64,000 bases of DNA, from the NCBI RefSeq assembly GCF_900167475.1, contig NZ_LT796768.1, positions 310,001-374,000 on the forward strand, written 5' to 3'. This document shows positions 27,967 to 36,770 of the stretch, piece after piece; position 1 is the stretch's first letter, and each line of letters opens with the position of its first letter. The notes under the pieces are model-generated. The model made no database searches. It saw nothing but the letters and a program-made list of their open reading frames with translations, and was not told the origin of the DNA. The position numbers and the translations under genes were made by a program. This DNA is from Aeromicrobium choanae. GTDB lineage: Bacteria > Actinomycetota > Actinomycetes > Propionibacteriales > Nocardioidaceae.

Positions 27967-30618
27967 TCAGGAGACCTGCGACCCGCCCTGGGGCAGCAGC
28001 TCGTCGACGAGCGTGGCCGTGGTGGGATCCATCGGCTCGCCGTCGAGCGCGACCAGCAGCTGCTCGACCGCGGCGGCGACGCCGGTGGTGCCGCCGGTCT
28101 CGTGGCGGGCGCGCAGGATGATCCTCCACGCCTCCTCGTGCGTCGGGTAGATCCGCAGGATGGCGCCGGCCGCAGCCGCCGAGCCGGCCGGGTCGCGGCC
28201 GTCCTGCAGCAGGGTCGACAGGCGCAGCGCCGCGTCGATGACAAGCTCGCCGACGGTGCGCGACAGTCCGAGCGTGGCCGACCAGGCGTAGCGGCCTCGC
28301 GGGGCGTCCTCGAACGCCTGACCCCGCACGAGCTTGAGCGCCCGGCGCAGCAGGTCGATCTCGTCACGCGGGAACTCGGCCCGGCGGCTCGCGATCACCA
28401 GGTGGCGGAAGGCGTCCCAGTCGCACACGACGTCGGGGCCCAGGGACAGCCGGCCGTCGAGGCTCTCGCGCAGGCGGTGGTGCCCCTCACGGTCGGAGCC
28501 GAGCCACACGCGGGCGCGCTCGATGTTGGCGTCGCGCACCTCGGGCGTGACGCCCAGCGGCCACACGGCGCCGGCCAGCACGGTCGGGTGGACGCCCTCG
28601 GGATGCAGCGCCAGGAAGGCGACGATCTCGGTGAGCACCGTGGCGCGTCGCTCGGCCTGCTCCCCCGGGCCGTCGACGATGACGGGGCCGAGGATGCCGA
28701 CCCGGCTGGTGGCCGTGAGCCACGCGGCGTCGTCGGCGTCGCGACGCGGCAGGGAGATCGCGACGCGATCGCTGTCGTCGCCGGGACGCGTGGTGAGCCC
28801 TGCCGACGCGAACAGCGCGGCCACGGACTCGGCGTGGTGCGAGCCGATGCGGTTGGCGGTGACGGCCAGGCCGAGCTGCGGGACGTGCAGCGTGCCGTGC
28901 TCGTCGACGTGGAGGCGCCAGCGTGCGGCATCGTGGTCGCCCACCGCGATCGCGGCGGTGCCGGGGTTGGCACCCGCGACGCCGGCGAGGCGCTCGAGGG
29001 CGAAGCCCGGCGAGGAGGTGCCGACGGCGAGCAGCGTCAGTGCGTCATCGCGACGGCGTCCGGTGAGGACGTCGTCGGCGCGGGAGGCCTCGAGCGCGGA
29101 CGCCGCGGTCTCGACGTCGGGGACCAGCGTGACCCGCTCGGCGACCGACGCGACCGCGGCCGGCAGGCCGGTGGCCAGGACCCGGACGGAACGCGACCAC
29201 GGGCTGACCGCGGCCTGCAGGACGAGGGACGTGATCACCTCGGCGCTGACGTGCAGGTCGCCACCCACGGTGATGAGGCCGCCGGACGACGCGAGGTCGA
29301 CGAGGACGTCGCGGCCCTCGGTGTCGACGCCGAGGCTGACCAGCGACGGGTAGGCGGGCTCGACGTCCTCGGGCGCCTCGAGGGTGGCGAGGTCGTCGGC
29401 GAGTCGCCAGATGGCCCCGTCCTCGAGCGCCTCCCAGCCCTCGACCGCCTCGGGGACGGCGGGAGCGAGGTGCAGCTCGACGTCGTCGTGGCCGACGACC
29501 GCGGCGTAGGCCGACGGGACGTCGACGCCCGCACGCGCGCAGGCGTGGGTGAGGTGACGCAGCGCGGTCTCCAGCGACGCGGCCCGCTCGTGGTCGGCGG
29601 CCAGGCGCAGGTCGGCCTCGGTCTCGCGAGCAGCCTCGTCGGGCTCGCCACCGGGCCGGCGCCGACGCGCCACGGCGAGCGCGGCGAGCAGTCCGCTGGC
29701 CAGGAGGCCTGCGCCCATCCACCACGCCGTGGACTCGGGAGCCTGGGCGGTGGAGTCGGACTCCACTCCCCCGGCGCCGGAGGCGCTGCTGCCGCCGCCG
29801 CCCTGCGAGCCCGCGGGGGCCGGGGTGGCGGGGGCCTGCTCGACCGGCATCCGGTCGACACCGACGGCGTCGGCGGGCATGGCCAGCTGCCAGCCGGGCT
29901 GGATCAGCCGAGCGAGCTCGAGCTTGCGGCCGTCGAGCTGGACCTTGTCCTTGTTGAGCTCGTAGATCTCCTTGTAGCGGAAGCCGTCGCCCAGGTGGCG
30001 TTCGGCGATGTCCCAGAGGTTGTCGTGGTACCCGTCCTTGGGCGCCTTCACGGTGTAGACGAGCTCGCCCTCGAGCCGGTTCTCGATCTTGTCGGCGACC
30101 GTGGGCTTCTCCTCCGGGGCCGGCGTCACGGCCTCGACCACGGCGGTGGCGACCGCCCCGGTCTGCGGCGCGATGTCGGACTCGGACGGGCCCGAGGCGT
30201 TCGCCGCCGGGCCGGCCACCAGGCCGGTCACCAGCAGGCCTCCGATGAGGGCACGGGCCAGGTGCTGCAGGGGCCCGGCGAACGGCACCGTGCGGGCCAG
30301 TCCACCGCGGCGGGTGGCGATGACCTCGAGGACGACGCAGACGACGAAGACGAGCCAGATCAGCCACACGATGCCGACGAGCACCGACACGAGGTCCTCG
30401 GGACTCAGCTGGCGGGCGAGGTCACGCAGGCTCGGCAGCTCGGTGGGGATCGGGGGCGCACCGCCGAGCAGCAGCAGGGCGACGGGGAGGCCGACGAGCA
30501 GCGCCACCAGGGCGAGCGCCGAGCCGGCCCGCGCGGCTGCCGAGGAGGACTCCTCCGCCGGCGCGGGCGCGAGCGACTCGAACCGGCTCGCGTCCGGGGT
30601 GGTCGTGGGATCAGTCAT
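27967..30618 (-). CDS. LysM and BTAD-domain membrane protein at the end of the Tad operon
   Basis: An 883-residue protein of a type commonly found at the end of actinobacterial Tad loci. Two hydrophobic regions near residues 30-52 and 77-100 and another near 125-140 precede a LysM-like segment (LVYTVKAPKDGYHDNLWDIA to GWQLAMPAD, about 190-255). After a Ser/Gly/Pro-rich linker comes another helix, a long alpha/beta region, and a C-terminal winged-helix plus BTAD (about 630-870) with EIVAFLALHPEGVHP and LLRRALKLVRGQAFEDAP. LysM binds peptidoglycan and BTAD is a TPR-like domain of regulators. The role in pilus assembly or regulation is inferred. Confidence 0.8.
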   Translation of the reverse strand: MTDPTTTPDASRFESLAPAPAEESSSAAARAGSALALVALLVGLPVALLLLGGAPPIPTELPSLRDLARQLSPEDLVSVLVGIVWLIWLVFVVCVVLEVIATRRGGLARTVPFAGPLQHLARALIGGLLVTGLVAGPAANASGPSESDIAPQTGAVATAVVEAVTPAPEEKPTVADKIENRLEGELVYTVKAPKDGYHDNLWDIAERHLGDGFRYKEIYELNKDKVQLDGRKLELARLIQPGWQLAMPADAVGVDRMPVEQAPATPAPAGSQGGGGSSASGAGGVESDSTAQAPESTAWWMGAGLLASGLLAALAVARRRRPGGEPDEAARETEADLRLAADHERAASLETALRHLTHACARAGVDVPSAYAAVVGHDDVELHLAPAVPEAVEGWEALEDGAIWRLADDLATLEAPEDVEPAYPSLVSLGVDTEGRDVLVDLASSGGLITVGGDLHVSAEVITSLVLQAAVSPWSRSVRVLATGLPAAVASVAERVTLVPDVETAASALEASRADDVLTGRRRDDALTLLAVGTSSPGFALERLAGVAGANPGTAAIAVGDHDAARWRLHVDEHGTLHVPQLGLAVTANRIGSHHAESVAALFASAGLTTRPGDDSDRVAISLPRRDADDAAWLTATSRVGILGPVIVDGPGEQAERRATVLTEIVAFLALHPEGVHPTVLAGAVWPLGVTPEVRDANIERARVWLGSDREGHHRLRESLDGRLSLGPDVVCDWDAFRHLVIASRRAEFPRDEIDLLRRALKLVRGQAFEDAPRGRYAWSATLGLSRTVGELVIDAALRLSTLLQDGRDPAGSAAAAGAILRIYPTHEEAWRIILRARHETGGTTGVAAAVEQLLVALDGEPMDPTTATLVDELLPQGGSQVS

Positions 30619-30637
30619 GGGTGGCTCCTCGTCGAGG

Positions 30638-31042
30638 TCATGAGGTGGCGGCCGTCGCGGTGGCTCGCGCCGTGACCGGGTATTCGTTGATGCCGATGAG
30701 CTTCAGGAACGTGGTCTCGCTGGTGTCGCGCACCTCGATCGCGACCGTGTTGGCGTTGACCGTGATGGAGAACTGGGCGGCGGGATAGCCCCGCGCGCTG
30801 AGGAAGTCCTGCGCGTACAGGCGGGCCAGTCCGGGGTCGACCGCGAGTGCCCCACCGCCGCGCAGCTGGTCGACGTTCACCGCGTTGGCTCCCGCACGCG
30901 CCGCCTGCTCGGCGTCGTCGGCCACGCGCATCCGGGCGTTGATGCCCATGCCGCCGTCGACCACCAGGCCGGCGCACAGCATCAGCACGAGCGACATGCT
31001 CAGCACGAAGATGGTGGCTCCGCCACGCTCTCGCCTGCTCAT
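30638..31042 (-). CDS. TadG-like / putative pilus-associated protein
   Basis: A 134-residue TadE/TadG-type protein with start at 31042 (MSRRERGGATIFVLSM). After the Arg/Glu-rich leader, the helix FVLSMSLVLMLCAGLVVDGG (about residues 12-31) is followed by NARMRVADDAEQAARAGANAVN, the usual Flp-like pseudopilin helix. Unlike its neighbours, it lacks a Glu at position +5 after the presumed Gly cleavage point. It may be a non-cleaved minor subunit. The C-terminal soluble part contains ARLYAQDFLSARGYP and a beta strand. It overlaps the upstream TadE gene by four bases. Confidence 0.78.
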   Translation of the reverse strand: MSRRERGGATIFVLSMSLVLMLCAGLVVDGGMGINARMRVADDAEQAARAGANAVNVDQLRGGGALAVDPGLARLYAQDFLSARGYPAAQFSITVNANTVAIEVRDTSETTFLKLIGINEYPVTARATATAATS

Positions 31043-31455
31043 CCGAACCTCCGGTAGCGGTCGATGGGGGCACTGCTGCTGGCCTCGAAGTCGTCGCTGC
31101 CGCCGAGGCCGATGAATCCCAGTCCGTCGTTCGAGACGCGGCACCGCACCGACACCTCGACGACGCCGCCGGCCTCGAACGAGCCGGTGATGTCGGACAC
31201 CACGCACTCGGAGAACCGGTCGTCCACGTCGCTGGCGTTGGCCGCGGCGTAGGCCGCCGAGAACGCCTCGGACTGGCTGCGCTCGAACGAGGCGGCCCGG
31301 GCGGCGTCGCGCGCCGCCGACTCGATGTCGGCGCGGACGGCCACGTAGCGGCCGCCGGCCAGCACGAGCATGAGGAACATGACGAGGATCGGCACCATCA
31401 GCACGACCTCGACGGACATCGAGCCACGCTCGCGCTCTCGCAGCCCCCGGGTCAC
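31039..31455 (-). CDS. tadE: TadE-family minor pseudopilin (second)
   Basis: A 138-residue pseudopilin. The class III leader reads MTRGLRERERG|SMSVEV with cleavage expected after Gly11 and Glu at +5. The helix VLMVPILVMFLMLVLAGGRY (residues about 18-37) is followed by ADIESAARDAARAAS, typical of TadE. Two Cys (SECVVSD and VRCRV) sit in the C-terminal soluble domain and could pair outside the membrane. It is overlapped by four bases at each end by the neighbouring pilin genes, giving tight coupling. Confidence 0.88.
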   Translation of the reverse strand: MTRGLRERERGSMSVEVVLMVPILVMFLMLVLAGGRYVAVRADIESAARDAARAASFERSQSEAFSAAYAAANASDVDDRFSECVVSDITGSFEAGGVVEVSVRCRVSNDGLGFIGLGGSDDFEASSSAPIDRYRRFG

Positions 31456-31841
31456 GGCGCGTCCTCCTCGAACTCTTCGATCCGGCCCCGCGCGACTTCC
31501 TCCACCCGCGGCGACCCGATGAAGGGCAGCAGCTGGTTGGCCCGGCCCGAGACGGTGGCCCGCATGAAGTCGCCGTCGCGAACGACCGTGACCTGAGGAC
31601 TGCGCAGGACGCCCTGCCCGAGGGTCTGGGCCGAGGAGATGCCCTTCGCGCGGCCCTGCGCGGGGTCGCCGGTGACGCGCGCGACGCGCGAGGCCTCGCG
31701 GGCCGACGCGCTCGCCGACTGCTTGGCCAGGTAGGTCAGCGCGAACTGGATCGTGATGATCATCGCGATCATGAGCAGGGGCGTGTAGAGGACCAGCTCG
31801 ATCGCGCTGGCCCCCCGCTCGTCCCGTGCCCGAGAACGCAT
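31452..31841 (-). CDS. tadE: TadE-family minor pseudopilin (first)
   Basis: A 129-residue TadE-like pseudopilin starting at 31841 (MRSRARDERG|ASAIEL). Cleavage is expected after Gly10 with Glu15 at +5. The helix LVLYTPLLMIAMIITIQFAL follows, then SASASAREASRVARV. The C-terminal domain has QVTVVRDGDFMRATVSGRAN, as in many TadE proteins. The stop overlaps the next pseudopilin's start by four bases. Its start lies four bases after the flp stop. It probably assembles in or primes the Flp pilus. Confidence 0.88.
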   Translation of the reverse strand: MRSRARDERGASAIELVLYTPLLMIAMIITIQFALTYLAKQSASASAREASRVARVTGDPAQGRAKGISSAQTLGQGVLRSPQVTVVRDGDFMRATVSGRANQLLPFIGSPRVEEVARGRIEEFEEDAP

Positions 31842-31845
31842 CAGA

Positions 31846-32049
31846 TCAGGGGTTCTGGATGTTGTTGCCGATTTCGTTGGCCTCGCCCTGGAGTGCCTGG
31901 GTGAGGATGACGCCGATGATGCCGCAGACCGTGACGAGCACGGCGGCGATGACGACCCATTCGACGGCGGACGCGCCCTCTTCGCGACGCGCCTTGTCCA
32001 GGCGGCCACCGAGCATCGTGACGAGGTAACCGAGTGCGGGGTTCAACAT
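31846..32049 (-). CDS. flp: Flp-type major pilin precursor
   Basis: A 67-residue prepilin. The leader of 25 residues ends EEG|ASAVEW, with cleavage after Gly25 and Glu30 at +5, then the hydrophobic helix VVIAAVLVTVCGIIGVILTQ and a short polar tail. It is the usual size of an actinobacterial Flp subunit (mature about 42 residues). A strong AAGGAG precedes the ATG by six bases, fitting high expression. It sits after tadC and ahead of two TadE genes. The prepilin peptidase that would process it is not in this window. Confidence 0.9.
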   Translation of the reverse strand: MLNPALGYLVTMLGGRLDKARREEGASAVEWVVIAAVLVTVCGIIGVILTQALQGEANEIGNNIQNP

Positions 32050-32074
32050 GTGCTTCTCCTTCGGTGCGGTGGTT

Positions 32075-32980
32075 TCAGAGCCCGGCGATGCCGGAGAGCG
32101 CCGGGTAGATCAGGAAGACGAGGAAGCCGGCGGCCAGCAGCAGCTGTGCGACCAGCATGGACTGGGAGCGCTCCTGAGCGCGACCCTCGGAGTCGGCCAG
32201 CTCGCGCTGGCGCATGGAGGAGGCGCGGGCCGTGAGCGAGTCGCGCACCTTGGCACCGTCCTCCGCGACGAGGGCCAGCGCGGCGGCGAGGTCGCGCAGC
32301 TCCTCGACCTTCATGTCGTCGCCGAGGCGTCCGAGCGCGGCCCAGGGCGTGATGCCCTGCAGCCGGGCGTTCTCGATGGTCTCGCGCAGGCGGACCATGC
32401 CCCAGCCCTGGCTGACGCCCGCGGCGGCCGAGAGCGCCTCGGGGACACCACGGCCACCGGCGAGGTTCATCGACACGAGGTCGAGGAACGCGCTGACGAC
32501 GTGGCGGAAGTCGCGACGGCGGTCGGTGGCCTCGGAGTGCAGCTGCAGCTGTGCGAGCACGGCACCGCCCAGCGCGCCCAGGACGGCGAGCCACAGCGGC
32601 AGGACCGGACTCACCCAGCCGGCCACCATGAACGGCGACAGCATCAGCGCGGGCGCGAACGCGCCGACGATCGCGGCCACGAGAGTGTTGCCCAGGTGGC
32701 TCTCGACCGAGCGGTCGACGACGGCCAGGTCGGACCGGATGCTCGCCGGCAGCTCGATGCCGCGATCGTTCAGGAAGGCGGTGGCGACCGTGCCGAACCG
32801 CAGGGTGCGCGACTCGTCCTCGTCGAGTGAGGCCTGCGAGGGGCGCGCGCCGCCACGGCGGCGCTGCACGTCGAGCCGCGCCAGCTCGGAGGCGGCGGTG
32901 GCGCTGAAGGAGGGCGAGCGGCTGAAGAGCAGCCAGACGCCGGCGCCGGAGAGGGCCCCGGCGATCAGGATGGGGATCAC
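32075..32980 (-). CDS. tadC: Tad pilus inner-membrane platform protein TadC (type II secretion F domain)
   Basis: A 301-residue platform protein starting at a GTG at 32980 (VIPILIAGALSGAGVWLLF). After the first helix and a cytosolic region (LRFGTVATAFLNDRGIELPA), two more helices at about 105-150 precede the T2SF core FLDLVSMNLAGGRGVPEALS, then the final helix LLLAAGFLVFLIYPALSG. It forms the membrane base of the pilus together with TadB. It overlaps tadB by four bases and is followed by flp after 25 bases. TadC versus TadB naming is by position and order. Confidence 0.88.
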   Translation of the reverse strand: MIPILIAGALSGAGVWLLFSRSPSFSATAASELARLDVQRRRGGARPSQASLDEDESRTLRFGTVATAFLNDRGIELPASIRSDLAVVDRSVESHLGNTLVAAIVGAFAPALMLSPFMVAGWVSPVLPLWLAVLGALGGAVLAQLQLHSEATDRRRDFRHVVSAFLDLVSMNLAGGRGVPEALSAAAGVSQGWGMVRLRETIENARLQGITPWAALGRLGDDMKVEELRDLAAALALVAEDGAKVRDSLTARASSMRQRELADSEGRAQERSQSMLVAQLLLAAGFLVFLIYPALSGIAGL

Positions 32981-33831
32981 GACGCCTCCTTCGACAGCAG
33001 GAAGCGCTCGGGCGTCTCGAACTCCGACAGGCGGCGCATCCACACGAAGCCGGCGGCGAAGAGGCCGATCACCACGAGCAGGACGACCTGGCCGATCGGC
33101 GTGGAGTAGGGCTCGACGTAGCTGCGGTTGAAGATCGACAGGAACAGCACGAACGCGACCGTGATGCCCATGACGATCTGGACGCTGCGTCGCGTGCTGG
33201 AGCGGCTGGCCGCGATCCGGCGACGCATGTCGAGGTCGGCACGGGCCGACTTGGCCAGCGAGGTCAGCACCTCGCGCAGGCCCGGGCCACGCAGCCGCGC
33301 GTTGAGGATCAGGGTGGCGACGATGAGGTCGGCGCTGGGGTCGTCGATGTCGTCGGCGAAGCCCTGCAGCGCGGTGGACAGCGACGTACGCACGCGCAGC
33401 CGGTCGGTGAGCCGGATCAGGGCGGGCTTGATGGCGGGCGACGCCGCGTAGGCGGTGGCGGGGATGGCCTGTTCGAGGCCGACCGCGCCGGCGATCGTGT
33501 CGCGCAGGGACTCGGTCCAGGCCGCGAGGCCCTCGAGCTTGGCCATGGCGCGCTTCTCGCTGGCGAGGCCACCGAACAGCATCGGCGCGAACCACACCAG
33601 CGCGCCGACCGAGATCGCCAGCACGGGCCACCCCGTGAGCAGCAGGATCACCAGGCCGGCGGCACCGCCGAGCAGGGCGCGGCGGGCGCTGCCCTGGACA
33701 CGGTCGCGCAGCGAGACCCCGGGGCGACGGGGACCCGGCTCGTCGTGCTCGGACATGCCGACCACCACGAGCAGGATGCCGGCGCCGATCACGGCGCCCA
33801 GGAGCGTCACCATCAGGGCCAGGGAGATCAT
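32977..33831 (-). CDS. tadB: Tad pilus inner-membrane platform protein TadB (type II secretion F domain)
   Basis: A 284-residue platform protein with helices at about residues 3-26, 55-88, and two at 200-255. The T2SF core is LAAWTESLRDTIAGAVGLEQA and LRGPGLREVLTSLAKSARAD. It begins MISLALMVTLLGAVIGAG. TadB and TadC probably pair as the inner-membrane base, driven by CpaF. Its ATG overlaps the cpaF stop by one base, and its stop overlaps the GTG of tadC. Confidence 0.88.
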   Translation of the reverse strand: MISLALMVTLLGAVIGAGILLVVVGMSEHDEPGPRRPGVSLRDRVQGSARRALLGGAAGLVILLLTGWPVLAISVGALVWFAPMLFGGLASEKRAMAKLEGLAAWTESLRDTIAGAVGLEQAIPATAYAASPAIKPALIRLTDRLRVRTSLSTALQGFADDIDDPSADLIVATLILNARLRGPGLREVLTSLAKSARADLDMRRRIAASRSSTRRSVQIVMGITVAFVLFLSIFNRSYVEPYSTPIGQVVLLVVIGLFAAGFVWMRRLSEFETPERFLLSKEAS

Positions 33832-35138
33832 CAGAACGCCTGACCCTCGTAGGCGTTGGGGCGGTAGCCGTGCATCTGGAGGTCCTCGATGCAGCTGACC
33901 GCCGCGGCCGCGTGGGCCACGCCGTCGGGACCCTCGGCGAAGACCTCGCTGGAGAGCACGCGACCGTCGACGCCGTTGACCTCACGGACGGACGTGATGA
34001 CACGGCGGAGGCCGCCGCCACTCTGGAACTCGTTGCGGCGCTCGACGAAGATCACGAAGTCGATCGCACCGGCGATCAGCATCATCGTGGCGTCGGCGGG
34101 CAGGCGCTCCGCGGACTGGATCGCGTAGGTGCAGATGCGGTTGAACACCTCGAGCGAGGAGTTCGCGTGGATCGTCGACAGCGACCCGTCGTTGCCCTGG
34201 CTCATCGCGTTGAGCATCGTGACGATCTCGTCGCCCAGGACCTCGCCGACGATGACGCGGCTGGGGTTCATGCGCAGCGAGCGGCGGACCAGCTCGGACA
34301 TGTGGATGGCGCCCTGACCCTCGGAGTTCGGCAGCCGCTCCTCGAACGCGACGACGTTCGGGTGCAGGTCGGGGAACTCCCCCAGGCCGAGCTCGAGCGC
34401 ACGCTCGACGGTGATGAGGCGCTCCTGCGGGGTGATCTCGTTGGCGAGCGCCCGCAGCAGCGTGGTCTTTCCGGCGTTCGTCGCGCCCGCGATCATGATG
34501 TTCTTGCGCGCGGCGATCGCGGCGGACAGGAACGACGCCAGCTCGGGCGTCATCGTGCCGCTCTCGACGAGCATGTCGAGCGACACCCGGGCCAGGCGCG
34601 CGCGGCGGATCGACAGCGACGGTCGGGGCGTGACGCCCATGACGGCCGACAGGCGGCTGCCGTCGGGCAGGCGAAGGTCGAGCTGCGGGTTGGCGGTGTC
34701 GAACGGGCGGCTGGTCAGGCCCGAGTAGGCACCAAGGACCTGCACGAGCTCGACGAGCTCGTCGTCGCTCTCGGCGACGGGAGGCATGCGGCGCTCCTCG
34801 CCGTTGGCGTAGCCGACGAAGACGTTGTCGTACCCGTTGATGTCGATGTTCTCGACCTCGGGATCGTCCAGCAGGGGCTGGAGGCGGCCGACGCCGTACA
34901 GCGCGGCGTGGATGCCGTCGGCGAGCTCGGCCTCCTCGGCGCTCGAGATCGGGGCGCGCCCCGCGGCGATCTCCTGACGGGCGTAGGACTCCAGGACGCG
35001 CGCGATGATGGCGCGCGCGAACTGGCGCTCGTCCTCGGACGACATCTGGGGCAGGCCGGCGGCGGCGTCCTCACGACGCTGGCGGGCGAGCGCGTCGGCG
35101 ACTTCCTCGCGCAGGGTGCGCAACAGCTGCTGGTCCAT
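33831..35138 (-). CDS. cpaF: Tad pilus assembly ATPase CpaF/TadA
   Basis: A 435-residue VirB11/PulE-type ATPase. The N-terminal helical domain includes GRLQPLLDDPEVENIDINGY. The Walker A motif IAGATNAGKTTLLRA is at about residue 212, with the Asp box, then the Walker B-like RVIVGEVLGDEIVTML and the His box SLSTIHANSS. The C-terminal GHxxTxHA-type element is normal. It powers both pilus extension and probably retraction in the cytosol. The ATG at 35138 overlaps the stop of the CpaE-like gene by one base (TGATG). Confidence 0.94.
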   Translation of the reverse strand: MDQQLLRTLREEVADALARQRREDAAAGLPQMSSEDERQFARAIIARVLESYARQEIAAGRAPISSAEEAELADGIHAALYGVGRLQPLLDDPEVENIDINGYDNVFVGYANGEERRMPPVAESDDELVELVQVLGAYSGLTSRPFDTANPQLDLRLPDGSRLSAVMGVTPRPSLSIRRARLARVSLDMLVESGTMTPELASFLSAAIAARKNIMIAGATNAGKTTLLRALANEITPQERLITVERALELGLGEFPDLHPNVVAFEERLPNSEGQGAIHMSELVRRSLRMNPSRVIVGEVLGDEIVTMLNAMSQGNDGSLSTIHANSSLEVFNRICTYAIQSAERLPADATMMLIAGAIDFVIFVERRNEFQSGGGLRRVITSVREVNGVDGRVLSSEVFAEGPDGVAHAAAAVSCIEDLQMHGYRPNAYEGQAF

Positions 35139-35917
35139 CAGATCTCCTGCGCGACGGCGGTGGGGGCGGCCAGGGCGCGGACCCGGGGCACCAGGTCGAC
35201 GAGGGACCGCGAGAACAGGGAGCGCAGCACGGCGCGCGACGGCGAGGCGGCGCCCCGCGCGACGACCTTCGGGTCGAAGGCGATCGTGCCGAGCATCGTG
35301 ACGTCGAGCTCGGAGGCGGCCAGCAGTCGGCCGATGTCGTCGACGGCTCGCTTGTCGCGGGGGTCTCCGACCACGGCGACGCCCACCGGCGTGGAGCCGG
35401 CACGGCCCAGCGCCCACGGCTCGCGCACGGTGGAGAGGCGGTCGCGCAGGTGCGCCACCGCGGCGATCTCGGAGCGGACGACGAACACCACGGCGTCGGA
35501 GCCCTCCACGACGGGGCCGGCCGGCGAGCCGGCGATGAAGCGACCCGCGTCGGCCAGGACGTCACCCCCACGGTGGGCCCGCAGCGTGCGCTGCAGGTGC
35601 GGCCAGGCCGGGCCGAGGCTCTGGGCCTGGCGGGGTCCGGACGCGCCCACGAGCACGTCGATGCCGTACTTCGTCTCCTGGAGGTGGTCCACGAGGTCGA
35701 CCTCGTCGCCCGCACGCACCGCGGCGCCCAGTGAGACCAGGCCACGCTGCTCGTCGAGGGCGTTGTCGTCGACGTCGCGCTCACGGATGGCGACGTCGCC
35801 GCCGACGGGATCGAGGTCGGCGACCACGACGGGCTGGGGCCAGCGCGCAGCCAGGCCCATGACGGCCGTGCTGACGCCCGGCGAACCCTTCGCCGAGATG
35901 AAGCTGATGACGGTCAT
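35138..35917 (-). CDS. cpaE: CpaE/TadZ-like pilus localisation ATPase
   Basis: A 259-residue MinD/ParA-superfamily protein starting at 35917 (MTVISFISAKGSPG). The deviant Walker A AKGSPGVSTAVMGLAA has no lysine at the usual GKT position but keeps the signature first Lys, as is usual for many CpaE-type proteins of actinobacteria. VVVADLDPVGGDVA is the switch I-type Asp segment. It is thought to place the pilus machine at the cell membrane. Its ATG is overlapped by the stop of a tiny upstream ORF, and its TGA overlaps the ATG of cpaF. Confidence 0.82.
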   Translation of the reverse strand: MTVISFISAKGSPGVSTAVMGLAARWPQPVVVADLDPVGGDVAIRERDVDDNALDEQRGLVSLGAAVRAGDEVDLVDHLQETKYGIDVLVGASGPRQAQSLGPAWPHLQRTLRAHRGGDVLADAGRFIAGSPAGPVVEGSDAVVFVVRSEIAAVAHLRDRLSTVREPWALGRAGSTPVGVAVVGDPRDKRAVDDIGRLLAASELDVTMLGTIAFDPKVVARGAASPSRAVLRSLFSRSLVDLVPRVRALAAPTAVAQEI

Positions 35918-36000
35918 CGCGCCACCGCCTCGGAAAGGGCACAGTAGGCCGATGACGCGATGCGAGGCATGGAATCCTTCACTCGCTGGCGCTCGCTCAT
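35914..36000 (-). CDS. 28-aa micro-ORF linking cpaB and cpaE
   Basis: An 28-codon frame starting at the ATG at 36000: MSERQRVKDSMPRIASSAYC, then ALSEAVAR and a TGA. The ATG overlaps the cpaB stop (ATGA), and its TGA overlaps the cpaE ATG (ATGA), so both ends have four-base overlaps like the rest of this operon. It is basic at the front with Lys and several Arg, and is mildly amphipathic behind. I recognise no family. The double coupling argues for translation, either for a peptide product or just to bring ribosomes to cpaE. Confidence 0.55.
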   Translation of the reverse strand: MSERQRVKDSMPRIASSAYCALSEAVAR

Positions 36001-36770
36001 CGCGTCGCACCCGCCAGGCTGCGGAGCCGATCGGTGTCGGTCACCGCCACCCCGCGGTCGACCAGCGACATGCCGATGCGGTTGTTGCCCGCCGCGTCGA
36101 CGATCGCGTCGGCGACCTCGAGCGGGACCAGCAGCGTGGCCGCCGAGCCCTCCGCGTCGTTGCCGCCGCCGAGTACGCCGCCACCGCCGGAGGAGACCGG
36201 GGGCCGGATCACGAGGGCGAGCGCGAGCGGCTGGCTCGGCCGGTCGCCCTCGCCGATGCGGACGACGCGGACGAGGTCGCCCGAGTCGAGGTCGTCGGGC
36301 ACGCGGCCCTCGACGAGGGGCACGCCGACCTCGGCGCGCTGACCGCCGCTGAGCGGGTTGGTGCGCACGAGCATCGAGGTGTCGAGGAGCTGGCCCTCGT
36401 TCAGCGGCACGCGGGCGTAGGTGCCCAGCACGTTGTTCTCGGCACCGACCGGGACGATGAGGTCGGACTCGGAGGCAACGTTGGTCTCGCCGAGCATGTC
36501 GCGGGTGAGCTCGGTGCCGGCGGGGATGTCGGCCTTCACCACCAGGACCGGTTCGCGCGAGTCCATCCGCAGCGCGAGCAGGCCGGCGAGCGCGGCGCCG
36601 CCGAGGATCAGCAGGACACCGAGCAGGGCGACGGCGGGGCGACGACGACGCGGGGGCGTGGGGCGCGAGCCCGCGGGCGCGGCGCGACCTCCGACACCGC
36701 GTGCGGTGCGGGCACGCTGACGGTCCTGGACCGCATCGCCGACCGAATCGGTACTGGTGCGCATCGCCAT
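35997..36770 (-). CDS. cpaB: CpaB/RcpC-like SAF-domain pilus assembly protein
   Basis: A 257-residue protein with start at 36770 (MAMRTSTDSVGDAVQD). A basic, Pro-rich N-tail is followed by one helix (AVALLGVLLILGGAALAGLLAL, about residues 46-67), and an exported SAF domain (VLVVKADIPAGTELTRDML, about 75-140). A second extracytoplasmic domain has LVRVVRIGEG and ADAIVDAAGNN. In Tad systems the equivalent protein is periplasmic or wall-facing and stabilises the pilus channel. It is first in the operon; the promoter should lie between 36771 and 36965. Confidence 0.8.
   Translation of the reverse strand: MAMRTSTDSVGDAVQDRQRARTARGVGGRAAPAGSRPTPPRRRRPAVALLGVLLILGGAALAGLLALRMDSREPVLVVKADIPAGTELTRDMLGETNVASESDLIVPVGAENNVLGTYARVPLNEGQLLDTSMLVRTNPLSGGQRAEVGVPLVEGRVPDDLDSGDLVRVVRIGEGDRPSQPLALALVIRPPVSSGGGGVLGGGNDAEGSAATLLVPLEVADAIVDAAGNNRIGMSLVDRGVAVTDTDRLRSLAGATR

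Noticed and set aside
27934..30675. Plus-strand frame over the LysM/BTAD gene.
   Set aside because: Antisense shadow with D/G/R-rich composition and no domain.
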